This document shows, piece after piece, positions 35,201-46,879 of a DNA stretch of 64,000 bases (positions within the stretch are counted from its first letter, which is position 1; each line of letters begins with the position of its first letter). The stretch is taken from positions 15,530,833-15,594,832 of the forward strand of contig NC_092189.1 in NCBI RefSeq assembly GCF_043641665.1. The letters run 5' to 3'. The notes below the pieces were generated by a model. That model was given only the letters and a program-made list of their open reading frames with translations. It had not been told where the DNA came from and did not search any database. The stretch is from Enoplosus armatus (Eukaryota; Chordata; Actinopteri; Centrarchiformes; Enoplosidae). Made by a program: the position numbers and the translations under genes.

Positions 35201-37899
35201 TTACAGAAGTCTACAGGATCTGTATTCTGTCTGAAACAAACACAGCCCTACATAAAATTCATAAAAGACACGGACAAAAAGACAGACTGAATATTCTGCC
35301 ACCAGCAGTTGGTTACACTTGAACATTCTGTTGCTAGTAGCAACCACTACTGGCACAGTTCCATAGCAGTTTAAGTTTAACTGACATTGTTACAGCCACC
35401 ATTTTGTCAAGCAAATATTGACAGAAATCATTTAATCTACTCCCCAAGTACCATTGTTGGAATCTGTAGGAACTCTTTACATTACAGTTGTTTAGTTTCT
35501 CTACGATGAGTTTACTGCTAACCAAGCTAGCCATTATACGAGCTGTCTGAGGCTAATGTGTTATTGCTATTGCAAGTAGCATTAGCATTAGCTAACTTTA
35601 ACTGCTCATTTACTGTTGAGCCATCTTTTATGTATTTTACTCTCTTTTTTTCTTGTGAACTCAACCTGTATGTTTACTTCATTCATTTCTGTGTTGTACT
35701 TCCGAATGTTGATCTTTCAATGATGGACTTTTCACAGTTTCTTCCTGGCATGAGCTAATTTGACAGCTAATTTATGAATTTATTTTTCATGAATCCAGTT
35801 TCCTTGTTACTGGGCTAATTCATCTTTACAATATAGTACATGTAAACGTAACGTAAATGTTTGTTTTTGTATCTTTTTCTGATTTGTAATCACTATCATT
35901 GAAATTGTTGTCTAATATTGTTCACAGTTTCACAACTGCTTCCAGTAAAAACTTCAAAGGCCAACTCTTGTCTTCAGCTTTTATTTGAGGTGTTTTTAGC
36001 TGGCTGCAGAGCTGTGCACCTTCACATACAGCAAGGGCAGAAGACTGTCAGATTGACAGAGAGACAGATATAAATGTGTGACATGTTACAAAACATCTCA
36101 TTTAAACTCAGAACTGTGAAATTATAAAAAATATTGCAGAGAGGGGAGCCTGAGAGAGGTTTTGGTGTCTAAAGGAGAATAAGGTATAATTAATGAATAT
36201 TCACAGCAACTGTGCATGGATGTGATAATGATGAATATCTGCAGTAATAAAGGCTGCAGAAAGCACAAATCAACAGGGAAAGAGCTTTAATGGATTCAAC
36301 AGTACCGAGGCTCATTTGAAAGCACGAATCTCATTATAACAGCAAGAAAAGGCTTTTGACAGGGTATGGTGTGACATTTGGCTCTCTGCTCAACTGTCCA
36401 CACTCACTGGCCTGTCAACCTTGTCACTTCCTATTTGCTGAGGGAGCCATAAAGATTCCAATAGACGGGAATCTGGTTGACAGCTTGCTGTCCATTAAAA
36501 AGGTGACAATGAATTCCACAGGATATCTGCAGCCTACTGTGTGAGCTGCAGCTACGGCATAAATCAGAGTTTCCCTGAGAAAGCGCAGCACTGAGCTGCA
36601 GTGCACTTTGCCAAACAGAGGAGGAGATGTAAAACACACAGGAGACTTTCAGATTTAACAAACATTACAACAGAAATAGAAAATGCAACATTGATGCTTT
36701 GCATGTGTCACAAAACACTGGGACATAAACTCTGCGGCTGACTAACTATGTAATTGGGACAGGCACAAATCCAGTGTGAAAGCAGCTGTTTGCGTAAACA
36801 GGGTCATGTCTGTTTTCCTCTCACTAAATAAATTTATTAAAGAAAATATGTTTAGAGAATCATTTACATGCAACAAAACAGGACAGACTAAATGGAAAAC
36901 ACTGGGACGAAACTGGGACACAGAATGATCATCAGTGGAAGAGCCAAGAGCTTAACTTAAATGAGAAAATGAACGTTTCAATTCTTCAAAACTTAACCCA
37001 AATAGCAAGTCAGACGTGAGTAAAATCAATTCCTAGGCACTGTATGGTGCTGATTAGTTGAAAATAGATTGCAGGTAGGGGAAAAGAAAAGTAGAGAATA
37101 ATTTGTTTCCATTAAATGAATCTAGGGTGGATTTCAATGCACTAATGAAGAGCTAATGATAGAGGAGAGTTTAAAATATTCAGGTAGCACTCGTCTGCTA
37201 TGAAACTCTGAGACCTGCATTAACATACTCTCACTCCTTTTTACCCTTCTTTATACCCTCAATTCAAAGCCTATTCATATTTGATTAGTTCAGAGATTCT
37301 ACCCAAAGGAGAGTAAATCCTGTTTTAGACGCACACAACATTTTCCATATATCATTACACGTGGGACAGGATTGCAGATCTGTTTGGAAGAAAAAAAGCT
37401 GAGTAGGCCTTGCAAACACATTCCCAAACAAACTGTTCTTTCAGTGAAGGACAGTAGGCAGAGAGCTGGACGGAAAGAACTGACCTGACATTTAAGGCTA
37501 CTGAATATACCGTCACATAAAAAGGGAACTCTGAATGAATCATTTCTCCTGAGTTTGGAACATAACGGCATGTTCCAGCAGGCCCTGTGATAATGGCCAA
37601 GGATGATGTAGTGGCGAAGGCTGTTAAATGATAAACAACAGTCGACACTAACAATTTCAGCTATAGCCGGAGAGAATACATTTTCAAACAGGTGTCGGAT
37701 GTCAGGCCGGTAGAGACTAAAAAACATGCCATAATGGAACATTTCCAAAACGCTAAATGTGATATGAGAGCCACATTGCATTAAATTGAAGCAAATCAAG
37801 ATGCGTTTCTGCTTTTTTGCACTCTGATGGATGTTCGATCTCACTAATGGAGGAAATGTAATAAATGTAAAACCTTTTTGTCCAATTAGTACCAACCAA

Positions 37900-38120
37900 T
37901 AATGTTCAGTCTATGCTGCTGAGTGCAAATGATATGTTGAGCATCAGCGTGGCATAACATGCTCACAATGGCAGCGCTAACATGCTGATGTTTAGCAGGT
38001 ATGTTCACCCAGATTAAGATCTTAGTGTATTTGCATGCTAACATTTGTTCATTAGCACTAAACACATAGTACAGCTCATGCTGATGGGAATGCCATTTTG
38101 CAGATATTTAGTCATAAACT
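37900..38120 (-). mobile_element. Interspersed repeat, family C (copy 3, reversed)
   Basis: In reverse orientation it shows TGGCATTCCCATCAGCATGA, TTAGTGCTAATGAACAAATG, TTAGCATGCAAATAC, ACATACCTGCTAAACATCAG and CATGTTAGCGCTGCCATTG, which are words of family C. Only the 3' half of the repeat is present. Confidence 0.65.
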
Positions 38121-38125
38121 AAAGA

Positions 38126-38345
38126 AAAAAATGATTATAACAAGTCAAGTCAAGTCAATATGTATATGAATAAGGTTATTTCCTTGAGGGGCTTTACAAT
38201 CTGTACAGCATACAACATTTTCTGTCCTTTGACCCTTGAAAAATTCTCCAAAAATACCCCTTTAACTAGGAAAAAAAATGGAAGAGCAACAGAGGAGTTA
38301 TCCCTGTCCCAGGACGGACAGACATGCAATAGATGTTGTGTGTAA
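38126..38345. repeat. Dispersed fish repeat with AGTCAAGTCAAGTCAA start
   Basis: Begins with a short tandem AAGTCAAGTCAAGTCAA, includes TTCCTTGAGGGGCTTTACAA, TTGACCCTTGAAAAATTCTCC and AAAAAAATGGAAGAGCAACA, and ends GACGGACAGACATGCAATAG with ATGTTGTGTG. The word order is that of a repeat I recognise as common in teleost genomes, without being able to name its class. It may be the fuller relative of the insert at 21525-21625. Confidence 0.55.
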
Positions 38346-41300
38346 ATAAGGATGGCACTAGATGAAATTAATAATTAGATATGAAATGTTTTAATGTTGC
38401 AGCAGTGGTGCTGTTTAATAGAGTCAGAGAATCACCAGTGAGCTCATTGTATCTTGGGACTGCCCAGGTGGCCCGAGCAGCACTGGGGTGCCAGCTTTCA
38501 TCTGTACCTCCCACCAGTCTATAACGCACAGGTGACGGGGACACATTTGATCTGCAGCCTGACAGTGAAGAGCCAATCACTTGTCAAAATGTCTGTACAC
38601 ATTTGCTGCTCTTCTCTGAGCAGCACACTTTGCCCTCTTAGTGCCAACTCATCGTGAAGTAGGAACACACACAGAGAGCATTGGGATTGACACTGACAAG
38701 ATCTCATGAAATAATTATGCTCCGATTCCCAGCCAAACCTAGACGGAGAACTCATACGGGACATGGCATCCATCCAGGTAGTTTCTTATTTATCCACTCC
38801 GGCTTATTATGTAATATACAACACTGCAAACAGATTCTATTAGGAGCGGCGTGGCTCTGCAGTTTGATCAAGGCTTTCCATACGAACATGCAAGTCCTGT
38901 TTGATTTCTGGTGCCAAAGTTTGTGCCACTAATGCTTGCTACAGTTCCTCATGTTACTGCTACTGAAGGTACCGAGGATTGAAAGGTTACATTTTGATTA
39001 GTGGCTCTTTGAGTGCAAAAACCACAGGCTCTGCCCCCTGTAAAGATCTTTAATTCAGACACAAAGCGACAGCTGACTACATCACTGTGTTTCTCCACCA
39101 GCACCTAAAGGAGATGTCCTATAATCAATTGACAAATGCATGCTTTTCACTTGTCAGATTATGTCATTAAAACCTGCATTTTTCATACCTTTTCAGTTTA
39201 ATTTGAGTCTTATAAATATTTCAAGCACCACACATACTGCGCCCACGGATGATGGAAAAAAGACTTAGAGCTCACTGTGTCTTTTTTGTGCTCCGGTGAG
39301 GATGGAGCCCCAGTGGAAAGCAAGTCCTTAATCAAGTGTCTAACCAGACTCATAAACCATCCTGAAAGCCCCCCCTTAGGCACCTTGCTGGGTAAACAAT
39401 GCCATCACTCTGTCATGATCCTGAATTAAGATATTACCACATGCATGTAATTAACATTTGTATTCAGGCCCAGAACAATATTTCATGTTGATTAAATAAA
39501 TACTGAGCGACACCTCCATGAGAAATGCTATGTCACTTTTTTATTTAATTCTTTTTTTTTCCTGCGGAGAGCAGAAACTGGATTAAATAGAAGGGATTTT
39601 CAAAAGCAGAAAACAGGACACGGAAGGTATTTGTGGAGCACAAAAATAGCAAACCCCCATCAAAGCAAGTCCACTCTCCTCTCTCTCTCTCTCTGAAAAA
39701 TCGAGGCAGTGGTGGCCCTGCTTCAGATGTGAGCATTATCCACAGTGGCACATCCAGCTTTTATGGGAAAGTCATCAGTGAGCAGGAAGTAAAGAGAGAG
39801 CTGGTACATGGTGACATGTCTGATTTCTTTTTCAGTTTTGGCCTGTGGGAGACAGGCAAACTTTAAGGAATCGAGCTTAACCTTTCGAAGAACTGTCACT
39901 ATTGTGCCTTTAACAGAAAATGTATTACCAAAATGTTCTTTTTTTGCTACAATATTTATGAAAGAAAAGAAAAGCCATTTAAATACGAGGACAGGGAATT
40001 GTTAGCAAAATAATACAGCAAAGGATAGGGTGAATTTGTAAGCCTGAGATGATAGGATCAGATCTTTGAAGCTACAACAGCTTCATGCCTGAAGCCAGGC
40101 AATACATACCCTCTCTCAAGTGAGAAAACATGGGGGCAAGGGAGTGAGAAGGGAGAAAGGCTTTGAAGATCACAGGGCTGCCATGCAGTCTGGCGTTTGG
40201 TGCCCCATCAACAGCCCAGAAAATGACTCTCTATTTTTCCAGTCATCTGCGGCACTTCCTTTTTTCTTCTCCCTCGTTACCTCCTGCTCTTTTAGTCAAT
40301 GCCAGAGACGGACAGTGAGAGATGTTAAGAGGGACGGTGGTCTTTTCTCATGTCTCTCATATCCTTTTTCTTTTATTCCCATTAGCCTCCAGTTGTTGCA
40401 AACTACCTGACGCCAGCGTAACACAGAGGAGAAATAAAAGACAGAATAGTGGAGAGACAGTGAGTGACAGGTAAAAGTGTGGTGATGAGGGACGCAGGGA
40501 GAGTCGATGAGAAGTAAGAGGGGAAAACAACAAGGAAATAGTCGATGAGAGACGGGGATCTGAGCGGGAAAGAGCTTAGCAGTAATCAACGAGGGCAAGC
40601 CCCACTGGAGGATGCGCATTCTCTGAAGAAACAAATCAACGTTTCCAGGAAAACGACTCACTTAGACTTTTTAGAGACTTCAGAGGGGGAAGGGACAGTG
40701 AAAGAGAGAACAAGGAGATATGAGAAGGAAAAGAAGACATTTTATTGGTAAAAAAACTATTTCTGAACTCGAACCTTGCACTGGTGACAGGAAGATTGCC
40801 AATATCTTCAGGTGTACGTCACACCCACCTCCACCCTGAGACACCACACCAGGATGACTTACAAAGTCAACTGACTGGCTGCATTCAACTTCACCCCGTT
40901 GCTCTGACAGCTATCAGTCACATTAATGAAACATATTGTCATAGTGACGCTTGTACCAACCCTCTCCCCTCTCCTCCTCCCTTGGCCTTGGTACTTTGTT
41001 TAATTTTTCAGACCCCAGTCACACTCTACATGCCCACCAGTTACCCTCAGTAAGTTTTCCATGTCTGTGCATCACCTGACTGACTTTGTGGTCAGCTGCC
41101 TGCCTCCACAGTCGCAGCAAATAATATTAATGATGGCTCTGTTTCATTTAAGTGCCTGGCTTAGACAGCATGCACACACCACCTCGCACTCAGCACTGTA
41201 AAGGGATGAGATGTCACAGGTCTACCGTAGGTAATGAAGAAATCTATAGTGTCTGTATGCTTTAGACTTTTTTCACTGAAAACATTTTGACCTGTCACAG

Positions 41301-43599
41301 TAGGAAAAGCACAGGTGTATATAATAAAATCAATAATGGCTGAATTCCATTTAGCTGCTGCAGTGGTCTTGCTTGAATGCATGTACTCCAGACTAACTTC
41401 CATCTCTGATGTTGTGGTTTTCTGCCTTTACCCTCAAGATTTGTTTACCTTAAGACATTTGAGTAAAGCCTGTTTTTTACTAAATCTGCCTTGTCCCTGG
41501 AGTCTCCGTTTGGGTCCCACTTCATTAAATGCAACAACTGTGAGATCCAATTCGTTTGAGCAGCGAGGCTATCTTTCCAAACACTACATAAAAATTTCAG
41601 ATGTTAAAAGAAAGCAAAACAGTTTCACTCTAACAGCCGCGCTTGAGAGACCATCCAGTAGCAGACTGCGAGCTAAACACATCTCTCTCCCCTGGTACGT
41701 ATGTGTGTGTTGGCTGGCAGACTGGTTAAGACGTTGCTGGCCGTCACTGGGGTTTCTGGTCCCGCTATTGTGCCTGGCATTATTACACCACCCATCACTC
41801 AGGCCCACTGTGTACATTATTCATGCCCCCAGAGGAGTTCATCAGAGGCTGTGACCGCAGGTGCTGTGACAGCGCTCTCAATCACAGGCGCCCACGCCGT
41901 CTGCTCATCCGACCCCAGCGAGACACGGCAACCCGTGGTCCAACTCAGTTCATCTGTGGAATCAGGTCCAGAGCTGGGAGAAACCGTCCAGCATCCATTC
42001 ACAAGTTAATCCACACATAAAGTAATCTGGAGACTACCTTCAGCAGGGGCTCTGTGTTTTAGATGAAAGCCTAGGGGTCTAAGACGTCCACCACACAAAT
42101 AACAACCCGCGCCACACATATCAGCTCACGCCTGTCAACTTCAGCACACTCCTGGGTAACAGATAGCCAGGGGATTTTATTAACTTGTTTGTTCAATTTC
42201 ACAGAGCCACATAACTCCCGCTGCCATCACACATGCAAACACAGAACTTCTCAAAGCAGCGTAGCCTGTGAGCCAGGGTGTGCATTTCCACTCTGCCGCT
42301 CAGATGTGTCCCGTCATCCTTCATGGCGACGAGTAAATTCTAGAGGCGCATCTTTCTGCTGACAAAGTGAAGAGTGGCCAGCAAGGCTATTTACCTAATA
42401 TTACTGCAATTGATAGACGCATTTACATGTGATGTTTCACAGCTGTCCTGCTGTCTGCATCCACCGTTCAATCAGACATTAGGGAGAGTCAAGGTGAGCT
42501 GTCGTTCACCAAATGCGGTGTTATTTATGACTCTTCCTCTCTGGTAATGTGGGTAAGGTCTGCCACATCAGAGCCATTTCTCCGCAGTGTGATACCACTC
42601 AAATCCTTGACTCTTGATGTCACAGGGTGGTGGACCCAGAGCTGCTCACAGAACTCTGCAGAAAAAGCTCTCCCCTTTGTAATTATTCTTTTATGCCAAT
42701 CCCGCCTGCATTCTTTAAAGCGCAAATTGTGCAATTTTAGCAAGATAACACCGAGTTCTCTTAAGCTTTTTAAATAGATAAGCTGGATGGGGAGAGCCAG
42801 CTATGCAATGGAAGTTTACTTTGGCATTTCTTTTGGTGTTCTTGACTGAGAATTATGAGTTTTACTTTGAAGTAGTCTGGCTGCACTGCAACTCAAATAA
42901 TCAACTCAGCAGTGGATAATCTGTATGTACATAATTAGAAATTTAGCTGTGCTGCTAATTAGTAATGAATGTCTTGTCTTGTTCCACCTCTGCCCTCTCC
43001 TGTCAGTGAGAGACAGTTATATGTAGCATCTGGTGAAAGGAGTCTCATGTATCCTAACAAAGCATATGTTGCATTACATAAAACAACAGGTCTTGTTATT
43101 TATGTTTGGCAGAGTGAAAGAGATTTAATAATATATTATTACACCCTGGATTTTGCAAGCTTGGTGTGTGAGCTGAGATGTTACAGTACAAACTCAGTAC
43201 AAAGAAAGAAAGTCATAAATATATTTGCATATTATCAGAATCCCCTTTGCTCCTGTTTGTTTACGTGGTGAAAGAGAGATTTTATGACCTGTTTGGCTGT
43301 GCAATGATAGTAAACAGAGATAGCAAAAACTTGAATCCCCTTTTCCCACTCATGTAACTAATTAGGATGAGTGAGAATTTGGACTGATATCATGACGAGG
43401 ACACTAACAAGCCAGGGTTCTGCTAAAGTTCAACATCTTAGGATATACAGTATTAGTAACACTGCCATAACAATGTTCATTATATTTATTATACTTGTGC
43501 ACTGCAGTGTCTATGGCTCTGCATGACCTTTGCATGTCCTTCTTATCTAAACATACATTTTCTCTAAATTAGGTTCAGTATGAATGTGTGAGTCTGTGT

Positions 43600-43705
43600 T
43601 AGCCCTGTGATGAACTGGCAAACTGCCTTCAGTGTTTCCCTGACTTCTGCTGAGGGTATGTTGGGACAGGCACCAGACATCATGGAAATAAAGAAATGGA
43701 TAAAG
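43600..43705. repeat. 3' tail of a dispersed fish retroposon-like repeat
   Basis: The sequence CCCTGTGATGAACTGGCAAA, then GCTGAGGGTATGTTGGGACA and GGCACCAGACATC, and finally AAGAAATGGATAAAG follows the pattern of a widespread teleost repeat tail (gatgaactggc... gggataggcaccag... aaatggataa). The peptide read from it is not a gene. Confidence 0.55.
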
Positions 43706-44795
43706 AAAATTAGTAAAATACAGACACAGAGGAGATATGCCTCAGGAATGCAAAACATTACCAATATGTGCATTAGCCTTGTTGTTAAACTCCAGCTGAA
43801 AACAGCAGACTTGTCCTCATCACCTCGTACAAATGCTCTTCTCCAGCAGAGGCTACGGAGTAAATAATGTGTTGACTTCTGCAGAGCGCGCTTAGTGTCT
43901 GCCTCCACCACTATAAGCAGGGATTAACTTCTCCCTAATGAAGGGCAATTCAGTGCAGGTATTAGGACCAATGGATACCAATAAAAAGACCCTCTGTCCC
44001 TCACCCCACAATTACTGTGCTCCAGGATTAGCACTGAAGGTGTGAACGTGTCTACAGAATGCTAAGTGCATGCTGATATACAGCGTGTGTACACAAACTT
44101 ATACAACCACGCATACCAACACCCACAAACATATAACCTGACGTCTACAGACGTTCAACCAACTGTGCCTTTCATAGGTGCACATATAAAAACACAAACG
44201 CAAACACACGCATACACAAAAGATCACTGACTTCTCCCCCTGAGCCCCCGTTTCATAGCTCCACTAATGGGTCATAACACATCAGAGTGGCAGCATCACA
44301 CACACACACACACCAACCAGCTACTTCTCAGTCACCTCCACTCTGTCAAGCAGCACGCGTGATAATGGCCTCGCCTGCATAAAAGGCAGGGCACGATGTG
44401 TGATGCCTCCCCATCTCCTACATGGGTAACTGATGAGAGAGCATCATTCATTCTTGTCACTGTGGCGATAAAAACGGTAAATAAATGATGGTCTTACAAA
44501 AGCAGTTTTACCACATCAGCTAACACTAACTGAGGCCAGCTGTGGAGGAACACTTAACTAAAAGTACCAATCCAACAATGTAAAAATACTCTATTACAAT
44601 TAAAAGTCCTGCATTTCAAATTTTAAGTAAAAGTACATAAGTATTATCAGCAGAAGTACTCGTTCCATAGAAAATGGCCCCTTGACTGACGTTAGATTTG
44701 TACTGATGCCACAATGTGAAAGAAGCATTTTACTGTTTGTAGCTGGTCGAGGTGCAGCTAGTTTTAACTACTTTATACTATTTCGTAGTTTAGTC

Positions 44796-45010
44796 CAGTG
44801 GTTCCCAGCCTAGGGGTCGGGCGCCTCAAAAGGGTCACAAGATAAATCTGAGGGGACATGAGATGATTGACGAGGTTGGAAAGAAGAAACAAACCAGCTA
44901 CACAAAAATGTTTCACTTTTTGGACTTTTTTGTAATATTTGCTTTCTTGTGAGATATTAGATCATTCAACAAGAACGAGTTTGTAACTGCACTTTGGAAC
45001 GACACGTACA
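44796..45010. mobile_element. hAT-like fragment, 5' end only
   Basis: Starts CAGTGGTTCCCAGCCTAGGG with GTCGGGCGCCTC, then AAAAGGGTCACAAGATAAAT, and resembles the hAT-type end at 28936. No matching inverted right end was found, so it is probably truncated. From about 45045 to 45140 another short repeat-like stretch follows (GTTAAGGTGTGCTTAGGTTT). Confidence 0.6.
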
Positions 45011-45145
45011 GCAGAAGCGTTTTCTGATCTGGCAACGCTATGGTTAAGGTGTGCTTAGGTTTAAGCACAAAAATGACCTGGTTTTGTTAACTTCGTTGAG
45101 GTTAGTCATCTACTATATACAGCTATAACCATGTGGTTAAGGTTC

Positions 45146-45335
45146 TCGCAGTAGCTCACCCAGTAGAGCGTGTATCATATCAAGGCTTAGTTCTCAGTCC
45201 TTACCGCAGTGGCCCAGGTTTAACTCCAAGAGAGAGGGGATGACATGCAGCAAAGGGCCCGGCCTTTGCTGCATGTCATCCCCTCTCTCTTTCCCCTGTC
45301 TCTCTCCAGCTATCACTATCTTAATAAAGCAGAAA
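45146..45335 (+). mobile_element. tRNA-derived SINE
   Basis: The head GCAGTAGCTCACCCAGTAGA with GCGTG resembles a tRNA A box, and CAGGTTTAACTCC near 45215-45227 resembles a decayed B box. The tail, CCTTTGCTGCATGTCATCCC followed by CTCTCTCTTTCCCC, is the tail I recognise from a common percomorph tRNA-SINE. It is not a working tRNA gene: there is no anticodon stem or closed acceptor stem. Part of the tail is present a second time in inverted orientation directly before it. Confidence 0.75.
45228..45291. repeat. Perfect 29 bp inverted repeat inside the SINE
   Basis: Arms 45228-45256 (starting AAGAGAGAGGGGATGACATG) and 45263-45291 (ending CATGTCATCCCCTCTCTCTT) are fully complementary over 29 bp with a 6-base spacer, GCCCGG. 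The right arm belongs to the normal SINE tail; the left arm looks like an inverted copy of it. Confidence 0.97.
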
Positions 45336-46812
45336 GAGAAGGAAGAAATGTCTCTTCAGTGGAAACAACTCATACTCTGAAATTTGAGAAGGGGCTCCAA
45401 GAAGACATTGCTTTTTCGTAAAGGGATTGAATTTAATCAGTTTAGAATATGTATTTTTAATGTAAAATCTTACTGGTAACTAGTAACTATACCTGTGGAT
45501 AAACGTAGTGGAGTAAAAACTAAAATATTTCCCTCTGAAATGTAGGAGAGAAGAAATATAAGGTAGCATAAAATAAAAATACACAGGCAAAGTACCTCAA
45601 ATGTTAACTATGTGTAGTACAATGCTTGAGTAAATATACTTAGTTTCCACCACTGGCCTGAGCAATACCCTTTCCTCACACAGACACACACACTCGACTA
45701 GTGACGGACTTTGCTTCAAAGCAGCCCTTTCAGATGAGGACTGAGACAAGTGTACCTGCTTCAGCTGCTTTAAAACACGGATGTTATTACTTTTTTTCCA
45801 GTGCGCTGCGCCCACACAATAATGGTACTTATGCATAAATGATAATCACATTTCCTCACTGTGGCCATCGGTGACATCCCTGTGACATCCACTGTGCTTA
45901 TGTATAAATGATGTCCACATCTATTTAAGTGTTACTCACTAGCCTTCATTATGGCCCCATGTTCTGTGCCTCCACATGAATCTCTCTCTTTCACATAACA
46001 CATGTACACATTTAATACTGGTGTGCAATTTCTTTTTTATTTAATCGTGTGCATTATGGCGCTTATGTCAAATAATAGAAACCATTTGTTAAATCACATC
46101 ATAGCTGTTATTTCAAGCAAGGCTGAAGTTGTAATTTAGGAGTTAATTGACAAAGCAGCATGTGATTCCCTGGTACATCCATCATACATGAGCAAGATAA
46201 ATTTTTAATTTCTTCTACCTTGATGGAAGTATAAAACATCGCACTTACAGAAAGACGAAAAAACTGCATTTCCCTTAGGCCTTCACTGAAACAATTTGCT
46301 GCACCAGTGAGATAGCCTGCATATATAACATCAGCGTTTATGGTCATCTGTCTGCTGAGGTGAAAGTGTGTACTCGGAGCTAATTGGCTTCAATATGGCA
46401 TAAAACAAGCCTTTAATCTAACTCATGCTCTCCTAATCACACTGCCCTGTAATAACAATATCAGAAATCAAATTAATGGTGAGAACGGGTCTTGCTGTGG
46501 GCAGGCAGTAAGTGTGGGGGGGGGGTATCCTCAAACCGAGATGAAATGTAATTTGGATGGAGGACGGAGGAGAGGGGAAATGTTCTGAGGGAACTGGAGC
46601 AAGCATCTGTCTCCAACGAAGGAAATGTCAGGTCCTGTTAATCTTATCTGAATGGCTGCCCGCTGACGTGGATTTAATTTTACACAAGCGCACGCCTGCT
46701 AACTTGCGTGAGTGCACACCAGACGGACTGTACACACATGCAAATACATAACATACAGATGCGGCACGGGCTACGGTGGCCTTGAGGTGCACAACACAAC
46801 AACAAAATAGAA

Positions 46813-46879
46813 AACAACAATATTACAGAAAACATAACAACAATATTACAGAAAACATAACAACAATATTACAGAAAAC
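46813..46879. repeat. Tandem repeat, 23 bp unit, 3 copies
   Basis: The unit is ATAACAACAATATTACAGAA followed by AAC. The three copies at 46813 (lacking its first two bases), 46834 and 46857 are otherwise identical. Confidence 0.95.

Larger units (their letters stand above)
44536..45656. mobile_element. TIR element interrupted by two other repeats
   Basis: The left end, CCAGCTGTGGAGGAACACTT, is an imperfect inverse of the right end, whose reverse complement starts CCAGTGGTGGAAACTAAGTA. Left arm 44536-44795 contains AAGTCCTGCATTTCAAATTT and AGTAAAAGTACATAAGTATT; right arm about 45440-45656 contains TTCCCTCTGAAATGTAGGAG and AAAGTACCTCAAATG. Together they look like one dispersed element split by a hAT-type fragment (44796-45010) and a tRNA-derived SINE (45146-45335). 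No clear target-site duplication was found. Confidence 0.65.

Noticed and set aside
41315..41854. 179-codon plus-strand open frame
   Set aside because: No recognisable domain, no splice signals in phase, and another frame is also open nearby; chance is the simplest explanation.
45146..45335. Functional tRNA gene
   Set aside because: A and B box-like words are present, but no cloverleaf can be closed and the tail is that of a SINE.
46813..46879. CRISPR-like array
   Set aside because: The three copies are directly adjacent with no unique spacers, and the genome is vertebrate; the same applies to 1312-1378.
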